A stretch of DNA of 64,000 nucleotides from Devosia algicola (lineage in GTDB: Bacteria; Pseudomonadota; Alphaproteobacteria; Rhizobiales; Devosiaceae). Shown here one piece after another: positions 29,032 through 38,443 of this stretch. The position numbers and the translations under genes are program-made. The notes under the pieces are model-generated. The model saw nothing but the letters and a program-made list of their open reading frames with translations, was not told where the DNA came from and made no database searches. Within the stretch, counting starts at the first letter, position 1, and each line of letters starts with the position of its first letter. Location: positions 2,296,001-2,360,000 of the forward strand of contig NZ_CP118246.1 in NCBI RefSeq assembly GCF_028816455.1. Direction: 5' to 3'.

Positions 29032-30721
29032 ATGCCAGCCGTACAGAGCGTCATCATTGACAATAGTCCCGCCGAGACCGTGCTGGAGCGCGTGCGGCGT
29101 GATCCGGCCTTGGCGCCGTGTCCGACCTTTGCCACGCCCTTTGGACCACGCCCGCTGATCTATGCCGATTATACCGCGTCTGGCCGCCAACTTGACCTGA
29201 TCGAGGATGCGATCCGCACCCACGTTGCGCCGTCCTATGCCAACACCCATTCCGAGGCTGCTTACGGCGGCCGGCGCACCGGCGCGTTGCGCGAGGCCGC
29301 CCGACAGGCCGTGCGCCAATGTGTCGGCGCCAGTTCGGCGCATGCCGTGATCTTTGCCGGTGCGGGGGCAACTGCGGGCGTAAACAAGCTGGTATCGGTG
29401 CTGGGCCTCTCACTGCCGTGCGATCGCGCATTGCGCGACATTCTATTGACACAGATCAAGCAATCAGAGCGCCCGGTGGTGCTGGTTGGCCCCTATGAAC
29501 ATCATTCCAACGAGTTGCCCTGGCGCGAATCATTGGCAGAAGTCGTCCGCATACCGCTGGCAGCCAACGGCCAACCCTGCCATGACGCCATTGCCACAGC
29601 GCTTGAAAAATATCAGGGCCGACCGAAGCTGATTGGCGCATTTTCTGCCGCCTCCAACGTCACCGGCATCAAGACAGACGCTCGGGTGTTGGCCAAATTG
29701 CTGCATCGTTTCAACGCCTTATGCGTGATAGACTACGCCGCGGGCGCCCCCTATATGCCTATCGACATGGCCCCCAGTCATGCCGGCGCCAACGATCATA
29801 TCGACGCAATTGTCCTGTCCCCGCACAAATTTGTCGGGGGCCCAGGGGCCTCAGGGCTACTGGTGGCTGACAGAAGCATGTTTTGCATCGAACGACCGTC
29901 CGCACCAGGCGGTGGCACCGTCAGTTTTGTCACGCCAGACCAGCATGCCTACCTCAATAATATAGAAGCGCGTGAAGAGGCGGGAACGCCCGCCATTATT
30001 GGCGATATTCGCGCCGGCATGGTGCTCCAGGCTCAAGGCCGATATGGGTATCGCGGCCATCGAGGCGGCTGAAGCCGACGCCGTGGCTCGGACCCTGCGG
30101 TTTTTCAAGGCAACGCCGGGTCTGCACATGTTGGGCTCATCCAGTGCCGACCGACTGGCGATTTTCTCCTTCAACATCGCGTCCGGCGGTCAACTATTGC
30201 ATCACGGCCTGGTGGTTACCCTTCTCAACGATATTTTTGGCATTCAAGCCCGTGGCGGCTGCTCATGTGCTGGCCCCTATGGCCATGATCTGCTGGGTAT
30301 TGATGCCAATGTTTCTGCACAATATCGCACGCTGGTCATGGACGGTCTTGAAGTCATGAAGCCGGGTTGGGTTCGTGTTGGCTTCCCCCCGGTCATGGAC
30401 AACGCAAGCATCGATTATGTGCTTGACGCCTTGGCGTTTATCGCTGATCGCGGTCATGATCTGATCGAGCTTTATGACGTAAACCCCGAGTCCGGCTGCT
30501 GGACGCTGAAAACGGCGCTGCCCGAACCATCGATGACACTGGATCAATTGTGCTGGTGGCGATCAATGAGTGCGCCCTCGCCGCAGCCATTGCAGGCCCC
30601 CTCCTCGGTCGAAATTTTCGCCGAAGCAGCCACACTGGCCGACAAGGCGCGCACCAAGCGTCACAAGCCTTGCGCAAAACTGCCGGACAACGCCGATCAA
30701 TTGCGCTGGTTTCAACTCTGA
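29032..30721 (+). CDS. Class V PLP-dependent aminotransferase/desulfurase-like protein (frame broken at 30030)
   Basis: A 562-residue protein after removal of one G at 30030-30031 (CAGGCTCAAGG). The PLP fold is clear: YADYTASGR near the start, then the SAASNVTGIKTD region and the Schiff-base segment AIVLSPHKFVGGPGASGLL with the PLP Lys. A GGCSCAGPYGHDLLG segment resembles the small-domain Cys loop of cysteine desulfurases. About 100 residues beyond the usual end are unassigned. It follows the flavoenzyme after a 126-base AT-rich gap, so it may have its own promoter. Substrate unknown; desulfurase or beta-lyase are the options. Confidence 0.83.
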
Positions 30722-30810
30722 TATAGCTGGCGCAAAATATGGCGCCGCGCCGCGGGCCTTCGAGCAAGGCATACTGATTTCGATCGCAATATTCGAAACC
30801 GGTTGCGCGC

Positions 30811-30838
30811 TTGCCCCTTCCAGTAGCCCCGATATTGT
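30811..30838 (+). promoter_or_regulatory. Possible promoter of metY
   Basis: TTGCCC (30811-30816), a 16-base spacer and TATTGT (30833-30838) lie about 60 bases before metY. The match is moderate. No SAM-II riboswitch could be recognised in the 174-base gap. Confidence 0.3.
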
Positions 30839-30895
30839 TTAGTATGCCCCGACACTTCGGGCCATGAACGGTCCAACTACCTTAGGGGAAATCGC

Positions 30896-32167
30896 ATGAA
30901 GCTGGAAACGCTGGCCCTTCACCACGGCTATACGCCCGATCCGACCACCAAATCAGCCGCAGTGCCGATTTACCAAACGACCTCATATACGTTTGATGAC
31001 ACACAGCACGGCGCTGACCTGTTTGATCTGAAGGTGCCTGGCAATATCTATACCCGCATCATGAACCCCACCACCGCCGTGCTCGAACAGCGCGTTGCGG
31101 AAATGGAAGGCGGCATCGGCGGCCTGGGTGTTGCCTCGGGCATGTCGGCCATCACCTACGCCATTCAGGCAATTGCCGGGGCTGGCGACAATATCGTGTC
31201 GATCAGCCAACTCTATGGCGGCACCTACAACCTGTTCATGCACACCTTCCCCCGCCAGGGCCTCGAGGTCCGCATGGCTGGTGCCGACGATCTCGATGCC
31301 ATTGATGGATTGATCGACAGCAAGACCAAAGCGGTCTTTTGCGAGTCCATCGGCAATCCGGCTGGCAATATCGTCGATATCGAGAAACTCGCCAGCATTG
31401 CCCACAAGCATGGCGTACCCCTGATCGTCGACAACACCGTCGCCACACCCTATCTGTGTCGCCCGTTTGATTTCGGTGCCGATATCGTTGTGCACGCCCT
31501 GACCAAATATATCGGTGGGCATGGCAATTCCATTGGCGGCATGATTGTCGACAGCGGCAAATTCGATTGGGTCGCCAACAAGGAACGCTTCCCGGTCCTG
31601 AACGAGCCTGATCCCTCCTACCACGATGTGGTCTACACCGAAGCGCTTGGACCCGCCGCCTATATCGGCCGCTGCCGTGTCGTGCCGCTGCGCAATACCG
31701 GTGCGGCGCTGGCGCCTCATAGTGCGTTCCTCTTTCTGATGGGACTGGAAACGCTCGGCCTGCGCATGGAGCGCCATTGCGATAACGCACTCAAAGTCGC
31801 CCAATTCCTGAAAAATCATCCCAAGGTCAACTGGGTCAATTACGCGGCCCTGCCAGACAGCAAATACAATGGCCTGTCCAAGCGCCTCACCAAGGGGCAG
31901 GCCTCAGGGATCATCAGTTTCGGAATCAAGGGGGGCAAGGACGCGGGTGGCAAGTTTATCGATGCCCTCGAAATGATCCTGCGACTGGTTAATATCGGGG
32001 ACGCCAAATCACTGGCTTGCCATCCAGCCTCAACCACACATCGCCAGCTTAACGAGCAGGAACTGGCCCGCGCCGGCGTCTCCGAAGATTTGGTACGCAT
32101 CTCGGTGGGCATTGAACATATCGACGATATCATCGCCGATATCGAACAGGCACTGACCAAGGCCTGA
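30896..32167 (+). CDS. metY: O-acetylhomoserine sulfhydrylase
   Basis: A complete 423-residue Cys/Met-metabolism PLP enzyme. The opening LALHHGYTPDPTTKSAAVPIYQTTSY, the PLP Lys in HALTKYIGGHGNSIGG and the SLACHPASTTH end are those of O-acetylhomoserine aminocarboxypropyltransferase, which makes homocysteine directly from sulfide. TAGGGGA precedes the ATG. It stands alone as a transcription unit and is followed by a hairpin. Confidence 0.95.
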   Translation: MKLETLALHHGYTPDPTTKSAAVPIYQTTSYTFDDTQHGADLFDLKVPGNIYTRIMNPTTAVLEQRVAEMEGGIGGLGVASGMSAITYAIQAIAGAGDNIVSISQLYGGTYNLFMHTFPRQGLEVRMAGADDLDAIDGLIDSKTKAVFCESIGNPAGNIVDIEKLASIAHKHGVPLIVDNTVATPYLCRPFDFGADIVVHALTKYIGGHGNSIGGMIVDSGKFDWVANKERFPVLNEPDPSYHDVVYTEALGPAAYIGRCRVVPLRNTGAALAPHSAFLFLMGLETLGLRMERHCDNALKVAQFLKNHPKVNWVNYAALPDSKYNGLSKRLTKGQASGIISFGIKGGKDAGGKFIDALEMILRLVNIGDAKSLACHPASTTHRQLNEQELARAGVSEDLVRISVGIEHIDDIIADIEQALTKA

Positions 32168-32180
32168 CCCAACTGCATCC

Positions 32181-32209
32181 GGTGTCGGGAACCTTTGGTT
32201 GCCGACACC
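32181..32209. repeat. Strong inverted repeat downstream of metY
   Basis: GGTGTCGG-G-AACC, loop TTT, GGTT-G-CCGACACC: 12 of 13 positions pair. No T run follows, so it is not a standard intrinsic terminator. It lies 13 bases after metY and about 55 bases before the next start, and may act as a terminator aided by Rho or as an mRNA end barrier. Confidence 0.5.
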
Positions 32210-32265
32210 ATCCAATGAGGCAGATGCGCGCCACACGGCCCGCACCACCTTATTGGAGACACCAA

Positions 32266-32688
32266 ATGAGAACCGCCGCCCTGATCGCCACGATCCTATT
32301 TGCCAGCACCCTGCCCATACTGGCTCACGAACTTCCTGATAGCATTGCCAAGGCACCGCCCGCCGACACGTTTGAGGCCGTCAGCACCCTGGTGCCGCTG
32401 CCCGATTTCCTGCCCGGCATGGGCCAGTTGTTTGTCGACCCCGCTACCCTGCCAGCAGGGCCGTTCCTCGCCTATGACCATGACGGGGCGCTGGTCAGCA
32501 CCATATATATGCTGCCGCTCAAGGACCTGAATCCCGACAACAGCTTTGACAATCTGGCCGCACCCTCTGGCAAGGTTGATCACGTCGACGTCTACTACAA
32601 TGCCGGACACCCCGGTGTTGCCGAACCTCATATCCATATCGTGCTCTGGAATATACCGGTAGCCGAGGAAAGCCGGGTGGCTCAATAA
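32266..32688 (+). CDS. Small exported protein, possibly DUF5602/TTHB210-like
   Basis: A 140-residue protein with a signal peptide (TAALIATILFASTLPILAHE). The rest has no clear catalytic motif; FDNLAAPSGKVDHVDVYYN and EPHIHIVLWNIP, with a cluster of His, suggest a metal-binding or small beta-rich domain. It vaguely recalls TTHB210-like proteins, which are under ECF sigma control in Thermus. The ATG at 32266 has TTGGAG before it. It is coupled to the cupredoxin gene (TAATG) and precedes an ECF sigma gene. Confidence 0.7.
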   Translation: MRTAALIATILFASTLPILAHELPDSIAKAPPADTFEAVSTLVPLPDFLPGMGQLFVDPATLPAGPFLAYDHDGALVSTIYMLPLKDLNPDNSFDNLAAPSGKVDHVDVYYNAGHPGVAEPHIHIVLWNIPVAEESRVAQ

Positions 32689-33200
32689 TGTTGACCCGTC
32701 GACACGCACTGCAGGTCGGCGGGGCATCCATTGCTCTGCTTGCCTTGCACTCACGAGTGTTCGCCGCATCGGACGTCGTCGATATTGTCATGGCGGGCAG
32801 GCCGGACGGCTCCCATGTCTGGTTTGACCCGATTGGCGTGCATATCCAGCCGGGCCAGACCGTGCGCTGGACCAATAATGACCCCTCGAATGCCCACACG
32901 TCGACCGCCTATCATCCAAGCATCCTTGACCGCCCACGCCGCATTCCCAACGGCGCCAGACCATGGGACTCGGGCTATCTGATGCCCGGTGAAAGCTTTG
33001 AGGTCAAACTGACCGTTACCGGGGTATATGACTATTATTGCCAGCCTCACGAACAGGCCGGCATGGTTGGCAGGATTGTCGTTGGGCATCCTCCCGATCG
33101 CGATTATCCCGCCACCGTAAGGGCGGGGCTGGCACCCCTGCCGGCGGCCGCGCTGGCTTACATGCCCACAATTTCTGATATATTGGCATCAACAAGGTGA
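32688..33200 (+). CDS. Exported cupredoxin (blue copper protein)
   Basis: A 170-residue protein with a Tat-like signal (TRRHALQVGGASIALLAL). The mature part is a plastocyanin/azurin-type fold: IQPGQTVRWTNNDPSNAHTSTA carries the first His ligand, and YDYYCQPHEQAGMVGRIVV the Cys-His-Met set. It likely carries electrons in the periplasm. It overlaps the upstream gene by one base and is 4 bases before the sigma factor. Confidence 0.88.
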   Translation: MLTRRHALQVGGASIALLALHSRVFAASDVVDIVMAGRPDGSHVWFDPIGVHIQPGQTVRWTNNDPSNAHTSTAYHPSILDRPRRIPNGARPWDSGYLMPGESFEVKLTVTGVYDYYCQPHEQAGMVGRIVVGHPPDRDYPATVRAGLAPLPAAALAYMPTISDILASTR

Positions 33201-33204
33201 GGGC

Positions 33205-33930
33205 ATGATGAGCATTGTCCAGTCAAGTCAACACGACACCGAGCATGATCGCAGCGAGGCAAGTCTGGTGGAGCAGGCGCGTCGCGGTGGTGAAGACGCC
33301 ATTAGGCTCCTGATCAAGGCGAACAACCAACGCCTGTTTCGGGTTGCCTGGGGGGTCGTACGCAACGACGCGGAAGCCGAAGACGTTGTTCAGGAAACCT
33401 ATGTTCGCGCCTTCACCCACCTCGACGGGTTTTTGGGGACCGCGCGCTTTTCGACTTGGTTGACCCGCATCGCCCTCAACGACGCCATAGGCCGGGTGCG
33501 CAAGCGACGGACCATGACAGACCTTGAGGCCCTTGACGATGCGGGGATTGCCGACCCCGGTCTTGCCAGTCATCTGCCACTTTCCCTGAACCCCCTTCCC
33601 GCCGACAGTGAGGTCGATAGAACCGAGATGCGCACACTACTGGAGCACGCGATTTCGGAATTACCAGAGGTGTTCCGGCTGGTCTTTATAATGCGGGACA
33701 TCGAGGGCCTTTCCGTCGCCGAAACAGCCCAGCACCTTGACCTGAAACCTGAGACCGTCAAAACCCGCCTGCATCGCGCCCGGCGCGCCCTACGCCTGGC
33801 ACTTTCAGAGCAACTCAGTGGTGCGATCACCGACATCCTGCCCTTCGATGGCGCGCGCTGCGACAACATGGCGGACAAGGTCGTGGCGCGGCTTTGCACC
33901 AATGGCGTCATTCAGCAACCGAAGGCCTAG
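33205..33930 (+). CDS. RNA polymerase ECF sigma factor
   Basis: A 241-residue group 4 sigma factor. Region 2 spans about residues 40-105 (RLFRVAWGVVRNDAEAEDVVQETYVRAF, STWLTRIALNDAIGRVRKRR); region 4 is about 145-200 (ISELPEVFRLVFIMRDIEGLSVAETA, VKTRLHRARRALR). A C-terminal tail of about 35 residues contains a Cys (GARCDNMADKVVARL). No anti-sigma gene lies beside it. It shares an operon with the cupredoxin and small exported protein, which may be both its targets and its context. Its stop shares CTAG with the convergent monooxygenase gene. Confidence 0.9.
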   Translation: MMSIVQSSQHDTEHDRSEASLVEQARRGGEDAIRLLIKANNQRLFRVAWGVVRNDAEAEDVVQETYVRAFTHLDGFLGTARFSTWLTRIALNDAIGRVRKRRTMTDLEALDDAGIADPGLASHLPLSLNPLPADSEVDRTEMRTLLEHAISELPEVFRLVFIMRDIEGLSVAETAQHLDLKPETVKTRLHRARRALRLALSEQLSGAITDILPFDGARCDNMADKVVARLCTNGVIQQPKA

Positions 33931-34229
33931 GGCCGGGGAGGCACCGGGCGCCGATGCAGTTTCTCGACATGTTTTCGCATAACCAGCGGCGCCACTTCAG
34001 CATCGAATGCCTTGAAATGATCGGCCGCCAGATGCGATTGGAAATCCTCGGAACTATCATAGATTTCATAAAGCACGACGCGATTGGCTTGCACCGGATC
34101 AACCAGGACATCGAATTGTCGGCAATGGGGTTCAAGCCGCAGCGAATCGGCAGCTTGCTGTTCAACACGGGTAACAAAAGCCTCGAAATTTCCGGGCTTG
34201 ATCTCGAACACGACAATGACCGCAAACAT
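33927..34229 (-). CDS. ABM-domain (putative quinol monooxygenase-like) protein
   Basis: A 100-residue single-domain protein of the antibiotic biosynthesis monooxygenase/YgiN type. FAVIVVFEIKPGNFEAFVTRV is the first strand and helix; VLYEIYDSSEDFQSHLAADHF the conserved core. Such proteins are cofactor-free oxygenases or isomerase-like LsrG relatives. It is the last gene of the leftward acid-sugar operon, 13 bases after otnC. Its role there is unknown. Confidence 0.85.
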   Translation of the reverse strand: MFAVIVVFEIKPGNFEAFVTRVEQQAADSLRLEPHCRQFDVLVDPVQANRVVLYEIYDSSEDFQSHLAADHFKAFDAEVAPLVMRKHVEKLHRRPVPPRP

Positions 34230-34242
34230 GGTGATCCTGGAG

Positions 34243-34864
34243 CTATTGTTTCAGTGCAGCCGCTTGCGATGCGGTGAGCGGGCGTATCTTGTGGCCCTGC
34301 AACAGCAGGAACAGTTTGGCCGTTTCCTCGAGCTCTTCGGCCGCATATTGCGCACTGCGCAAATCGGCGCCGGCCACCACCGGGCCATGATTTGCCAACA
34401 GCAGCGCGTGATGCTTGTCGGCAAATCCGGCGACCGCCTCGCCCAGTGCAGGATCGCCCGGCGGAAAATAGGGAATAAGCCGCAAGGCCCCCACTTTCAT
34501 GACATAATAGGCAGTGATCGCTGGCAACACATCGGCCGGATCGATATCTTCGAGCACGCTAACGGCAACCGAATGGGTTGAGTGCAAATGCACCACCGCA
34601 CCCGCATCACGGCGAGCGCCGTACATCGCGGCATGCAAAAAGGTCTCTTTGGTCGGCTTGGGACCGTCAATCCACTTGCCATCGTCGTCGAGCAGGGACA
34701 ATTGGCTCGGATCAAGATCGCCCATTGCCACATTGGTCGGCGTAACGATCCAGCCGCCCTCGGGAAGGCGCACCGAAATATTGCCAGAACTGCCAAAAGT
34801 CAGCCCGCGCGAATGCAGGGAATGACCAATCCGGCAGAGGCTCTTCACGCAGCACAGTCGTCAT
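34243..34864 (-). CDS. otnC: 3-oxo-tetronate 4-phosphate decarboxylase, class II aldolase type (frame broken at 34839)
   Basis: A 206-residue class II aldolase-fold enzyme. The early GLTFGSSGNISVRLPEGGWIVTPTN and the metal ligands in VVHLHSTHSVAV and the LLLANHGPVVAG motif are clear. The gene seems to start at GTG 34848, but ATG 34864 overlaps the otnK stop (ATGA) and reads MTTVLREE into the body if one G at 34839-34840 is removed (GAGCCTC to GAGCTC), matching the usual OtnC N-terminus. In the known pathway OtnC decarboxylates the OtnK product to dihydroxyacetone phosphate. Confidence 0.9.
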
Positions 34865-36108
34865 TGCCCGATGCCCAATTTTTCAAGGGCGTCGAAGAAA
34901 AAGCTCTCGGTGCCAAAATTGCCAGACTTGAGGATTGCCCAGACCCCGTCCGCCTGCATCCACGGAACGCCCGGCGCAACTTCGGCCCCGATCTGCATGT
35001 GATCAATCCCAAGCCCCCGCACCGCAGAACCCGATGTTTCACCACCCGCGACCACGAATGCGTTAAACCCGTCGGCGCGCGCCGCAGACGCCAGCGCCTC
35101 AAAAAACGCCTCGATCCGCTCGCCCGATTCAGTCACGCCCAAGGCCGCCTGCGCTTCAGCGACATCGCCGGGATAGGCAGTTGCATAAATCATCGGCACG
35201 GCGCCATTCTTGCCGATGCGCGCCAACACCTCGCGAGCCGAAATCGCAGGATCAACAATATCGACCGCCTTGATCTGCACCGCATCGACATTTCCTGCCA
35301 AGGCATGCCGCACCTGAGACTGGGTCATATCAGAGCCCGACCCGGAAAAAATGATGGGGCGAAGCGTGGCCGGGTCGGCAGCCGCCTGCCCACCCTGTTC
35401 GAGGCCCTGACTGTTCTGCAATCGCGCCAGCGCTCCACCCATCGCGGAGCCCCCCGAATAAAGCCTTAGCTTTGGCAGAGCCGCAGCGACGACGTCCAGA
35501 TCCGGCGTCTGCAATACGTCGCAGATCAGAACCGAACCCGATGCGGCTTCCTCAAAAGTCTGCCGTACGGCATCGGCCCCTGAATCGATTGCCAATTTGG
35601 AGATCAGGCCCACTGGCCCCGTGCGCTGCCGCCCCAGTACGCGAACGATGTCGGGATCCGTCATTGGCGTCAACGGATGCCGCGCCAATGAGCTTTCAGA
35701 CAGCAACCGGTCCTGTACAAACAAATGGCCCATAAACAATCGTCGACCATTTTCGGGGAAACCCGGGCTGGCGATGGTTCTGGAAACATCCAGTTCAGCC
35801 ATCAACGCATCAAGAACCGGGCCGATATTGCCTTTGTCCGTGGAATCAAACGTCGAGCAATATTTGAAGTAAATCGATTCAGCCCGCATCTGGTTGCGCA
35901 GGAAGCTGGCCGCCCCAAGCGACTGGGAGACCGCCTCGTCCGCAGCAATATTGCGGGACTTGAGGGCGATGATCATGGCGTCGGCGACCTCCGTGGGAGG
36001 GCTTTGCGGCACCCCCACATGCAGGCTTACCCGCAACCCCTCGCGCGCCATCAGCGCACCAAGGTCGGTTGCCCCGGTAAAATCATCGGCGATACAGCCC
36101 AGAAACAT
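34861..36108 (-). CDS. otnK: 3-oxo-tetronate kinase (four-carbon acid sugar kinase, DUF1537)
   Basis: A complete 415-residue kinase with both halves of the family: N-terminal LGCIADDFTGATDLGALMAREGLRV and C-terminal GGETSGSAVRGLGI followed by PGVPWMQADGVWAILKSGNFG. OtnK phosphorylates 3-oxo-tetronates formed from L-threonate or D-erythronate. It lies 8 bases after tctA with GAGGTGA before the ATG, and overlaps otnC. The transporter-kinase-decarboxylase order points to uptake and use of a four-carbon acid sugar. Confidence 0.93.
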   Translation of the reverse strand: MFLGCIADDFTGATDLGALMAREGLRVSLHVGVPQSPPTEVADAMIIALKSRNIAADEAVSQSLGAASFLRNQMRAESIYFKYCSTFDSTDKGNIGPVLDALMAELDVSRTIASPGFPENGRRLFMGHLFVQDRLLSESSLARHPLTPMTDPDIVRVLGRQRTGPVGLISKLAIDSGADAVRQTFEEAASGSVLICDVLQTPDLDVVAAALPKLRLYSGGSAMGGALARLQNSQGLEQGGQAAADPATLRPIIFSGSGSDMTQSQVRHALAGNVDAVQIKAVDIVDPAISAREVLARIGKNGAVPMIYATAYPGDVAEAQAALGVTESGERIEAFFEALASAARADGFNAFVVAGGETSGSAVRGLGIDHMQIGAEVAPGVPWMQADGVWAILKSGNFGTESFFFDALEKLGIGQ

Positions 36109-36116
36109 CGCTCACC

Positions 36117-37643
36117 TCATTTGCCTGCGTCTGGCTCAAGAACGGGTGTCCGACGCTGGAATAGTCGGCGGACCATGGGCAATTGTGACAAGATTAGCAA
36201 GACATTGCACGCCAGAAGGATCGCGGCCGCCGGTCGGGTAAAAAAGCCCGACAGGTCACCATCGGAGATCAAAAGCGTCCGACGGAAACTTTCGTCAAAC
36301 AAACCGCCCAGAATGACGCCGATGACCAGCGGCGCGATGGGATATTTCATTTCGATCAGCGCAAAGGAAATAATACCCACCACAATCATCAGGAACAGAT
36401 CGTTGATACCCCCGCCAACCGAAAATGAGCCTATGGTTGTCAGCGCCAGTACCACCGGCAGAAAGATGGACTGGGGAATTTTGAGCACATGAATGAAGGC
36501 GCGCGCAGTAAACAGGCCCATCAGGAACATGATGGCCGATGCCATGACCAGGATCGAGACAATATGAAGGATCAGGTTGGGATCGATATTGGGGCCGGGA
36601 ATGACATTGTTGATCATCAGCGCCCCCAACAGCGCCGCAGCCGGTGGCGAACCGGGAATGCCCAGGACCAGAAGCGGAATCAGGGCCCCGCCAATGGCGG
36701 CATTATTGGCGGTTTCTGAACTCAATAGGCCATCAATGGCGCCCTTGCCGAACTTTTCTTTTTCCTTGGAGAGATTTTTGCCGATGCCATAGGACACCCA
36801 CCCCGCAACGTCTTCACCAACTCCTGGCAAGGCGCCGATACCGACCCCAAGCGCCCCCGAGCGCGCAATGGTGGGCATCCGCTGGCCGATGGTGCGCCAG
36901 TTGGGAATGATCGGGCCGATCTCGCGAACCTTGGAGATCAGTGTGCCTTCAAGCAGGCCCGAAATGATTTGCGGAATGGCGAACGCCCCCATCAGCACCG
37001 GCACCACCTGAAAGCCGCTGAGCAGATAGGCCCAGCCAAAGGTGTAGCGCGGCTCGCTGAGCAATGGATCCAGCCCGACCATGGCCATACCCAGACCCAA
37101 AAGGCCGGCGATCCATCCCTTGATCACCAGATCCTGGCTCATCAGCGTGCCACTGACCAGAATACCGAACAAAGCCAGCAGCGCCTTTTCCGGCGAGGCG
37201 ATGGACTGGCTGATCATCAGCAACAGGCCTACCCCAACCAGCAGACAAAAGGTGCCGATCAGCGTGCCAATGAATGAGGCTGTTGTTGTCAGGCCAAGCG
37301 CTTCCCCGCCCCGACCCTGCTTGGTCAAGGGATAGCCATCCATCGCCGTCGCGGCCGACGCGGCGGTGCCGGGAATATTGACCAGGATCGACGGGTAGGA
37401 GCCGCCGTAAATTGCGCCGACATATGCGCCAATGAGCGCGATCAGCGAATATTCGAGCGGAAACTTGTTGCCGAAAAAGCCCGTCAGGATGGTAACCGCC
37501 AGCGTGGCTGTAAGGCCCGGTAGCGCACCAAAAATAATGCCAAGTGCCACAGCGGGCAGCAAATAGAGATAGGTAATGGGATCAATGATCAATTGGGCCA
37601 GCGAGTAGGCAAAGCCCGTCATTTGGGAAGCGATGAGATCCAT
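36117..37643 (-). CDS. tctA: Tripartite tricarboxylate transporter, large membrane subunit
   Basis: A complete 508-residue TctA with about 12 membrane segments. Conserved blocks include GALPGLTATLAVTILT, ILVNIPGTAASAATAMDG and PGVGEDVAGWVSYG. It moves carboxylates with TctB and the periplasmic TctC. It lies 5 bases after tctB. The flanking otnK suggests that the cargo is a tetronate rather than citrate. Confidence 0.95.
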   Translation of the reverse strand: MDLIASQMTGFAYSLAQLIIDPITYLYLLPAVALGIIFGALPGLTATLAVTILTGFFGNKFPLEYSLIALIGAYVGAIYGGSYPSILVNIPGTAASAATAMDGYPLTKQGRGGEALGLTTTASFIGTLIGTFCLLVGVGLLLMISQSIASPEKALLALFGILVSGTLMSQDLVIKGWIAGLLGLGMAMVGLDPLLSEPRYTFGWAYLLSGFQVVPVLMGAFAIPQIISGLLEGTLISKVREIGPIIPNWRTIGQRMPTIARSGALGVGIGALPGVGEDVAGWVSYGIGKNLSKEKEKFGKGAIDGLLSSETANNAAIGGALIPLLVLGIPGSPPAAALLGALMINNVIPGPNIDPNLILHIVSILVMASAIMFLMGLFTARAFIHVLKIPQSIFLPVVLALTTIGSFSVGGGINDLFLMIVVGIISFALIEMKYPIAPLVIGVILGGLFDESFRRTLLISDGDLSGFFTRPAAAILLACNVLLILSQLPMVRRLFQRRTPVLEPDAGK

Positions 37644-37648
37644 GTGAC

Positions 37649-38425
37649 TCAGTCCTTCCGCCCGTCAAGCAGAGGCTTGAGCGTGACGTAATAATGATAT
37701 TCGATTTGTGAAAACAACAGACCCGTCCGATTGGGCACGTTCTGATGAAAACCGAAGGCCATGGCGATTACCAGCAGCAGCGGCGTTAAGAAGCTGATTA
37801 TCGGCACATAGCGCAAATAGCCGGGAAGCGATCCGTGAGTACGAACGGCCTCAACCAAAGCCATAGCAACAAGAATTACGAAGCCGACTAGCGTGACGAT
37901 ATCGTCGTCGTGCGGTTTGGCCCATTGCTCGCTGGGAAAGTGAACAAGCAGGGCATATGCGGCGGGCACCATCACCAGCAAGAGGCTCAGTATGGCCGGG
38001 CGTATCCGCCCCTCGTAGAACCCGTAAGTCAGCGCCATCATCACCAGTGCTGTTGCCAAGGTGAAATCCACACGTGGTACCAACGCAAAAATATAGGCCA
38101 GCAACATCAGGCAGATAATGCAGAATTTCTGGAAGATCGGCGCCCGTGCCTGCGCAACGATTTTCTCCAAATCATCCCGGGTCGGCAGTCCATCGCCGCG
38201 AATGGCAATCACCAGCAGCGATACCGACAGCACCAACAACAACCCAAAGACCATATAGGGCACGATGGCAGCGGAATTATACCATTTTCCGTCGGCAACA
38301 CCGGCCGCCCGCGCCTGAAATAGTGGAATTTCGAGCGTCTTGAACAGCAGACCCAACGAGGCCGCCATCAATGCAATTGCGGTCCAGAAATCTTTCTGGC
38401 GCAATGAGCGCTTGTCGTCTGTCAA
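37649..38425 (-). CDS. tctB: Tripartite tricarboxylate transporter, small membrane subunit
   Basis: A 258-residue membrane protein with several hydrophobic segments (FWTAIALMAASLGLLF, IVPYMVFGLLLVLSVSLLVIAI, FCIICLMLLAYIFALV). It is longer than the typical 150-180 residues of TctB; the extra part is at the C-terminus and contains two further membrane segments. The start is TTG with GGGAGG five bases upstream. It is separated from tctC by a terminator-like hairpin. Confidence 0.88.
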   Translation of the reverse strand: MTDDKRSLRQKDFWTAIALMAASLGLLFKTLEIPLFQARAAGVADGKWYNSAAIVPYMVFGLLLVLSVSLLVIAIRGDGLPTRDDLEKIVAQARAPIFQKFCIICLMLLAYIFALVPRVDFTLATALVMMALTYGFYEGRIRPAILSLLLVMVPAAYALLVHFPSEQWAKPHDDDIVTLVGFVILVAMALVEAVRTHGSLPGYLRYVPIISFLTPLLLVIAMAFGFHQNVPNRTGLLFSQIEYHYYVTLKPLLDGRKD

Positions 38426-38443
38426 TTATACCTCCCGGGCTAC

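Noticed and set aside
30722..30895. SAM riboswitch before metY
   Set aside because: Alphaproteobacterial metY-type genes often have SAM-II elements, but I could not find the conserved pseudoknot segments in this gap.
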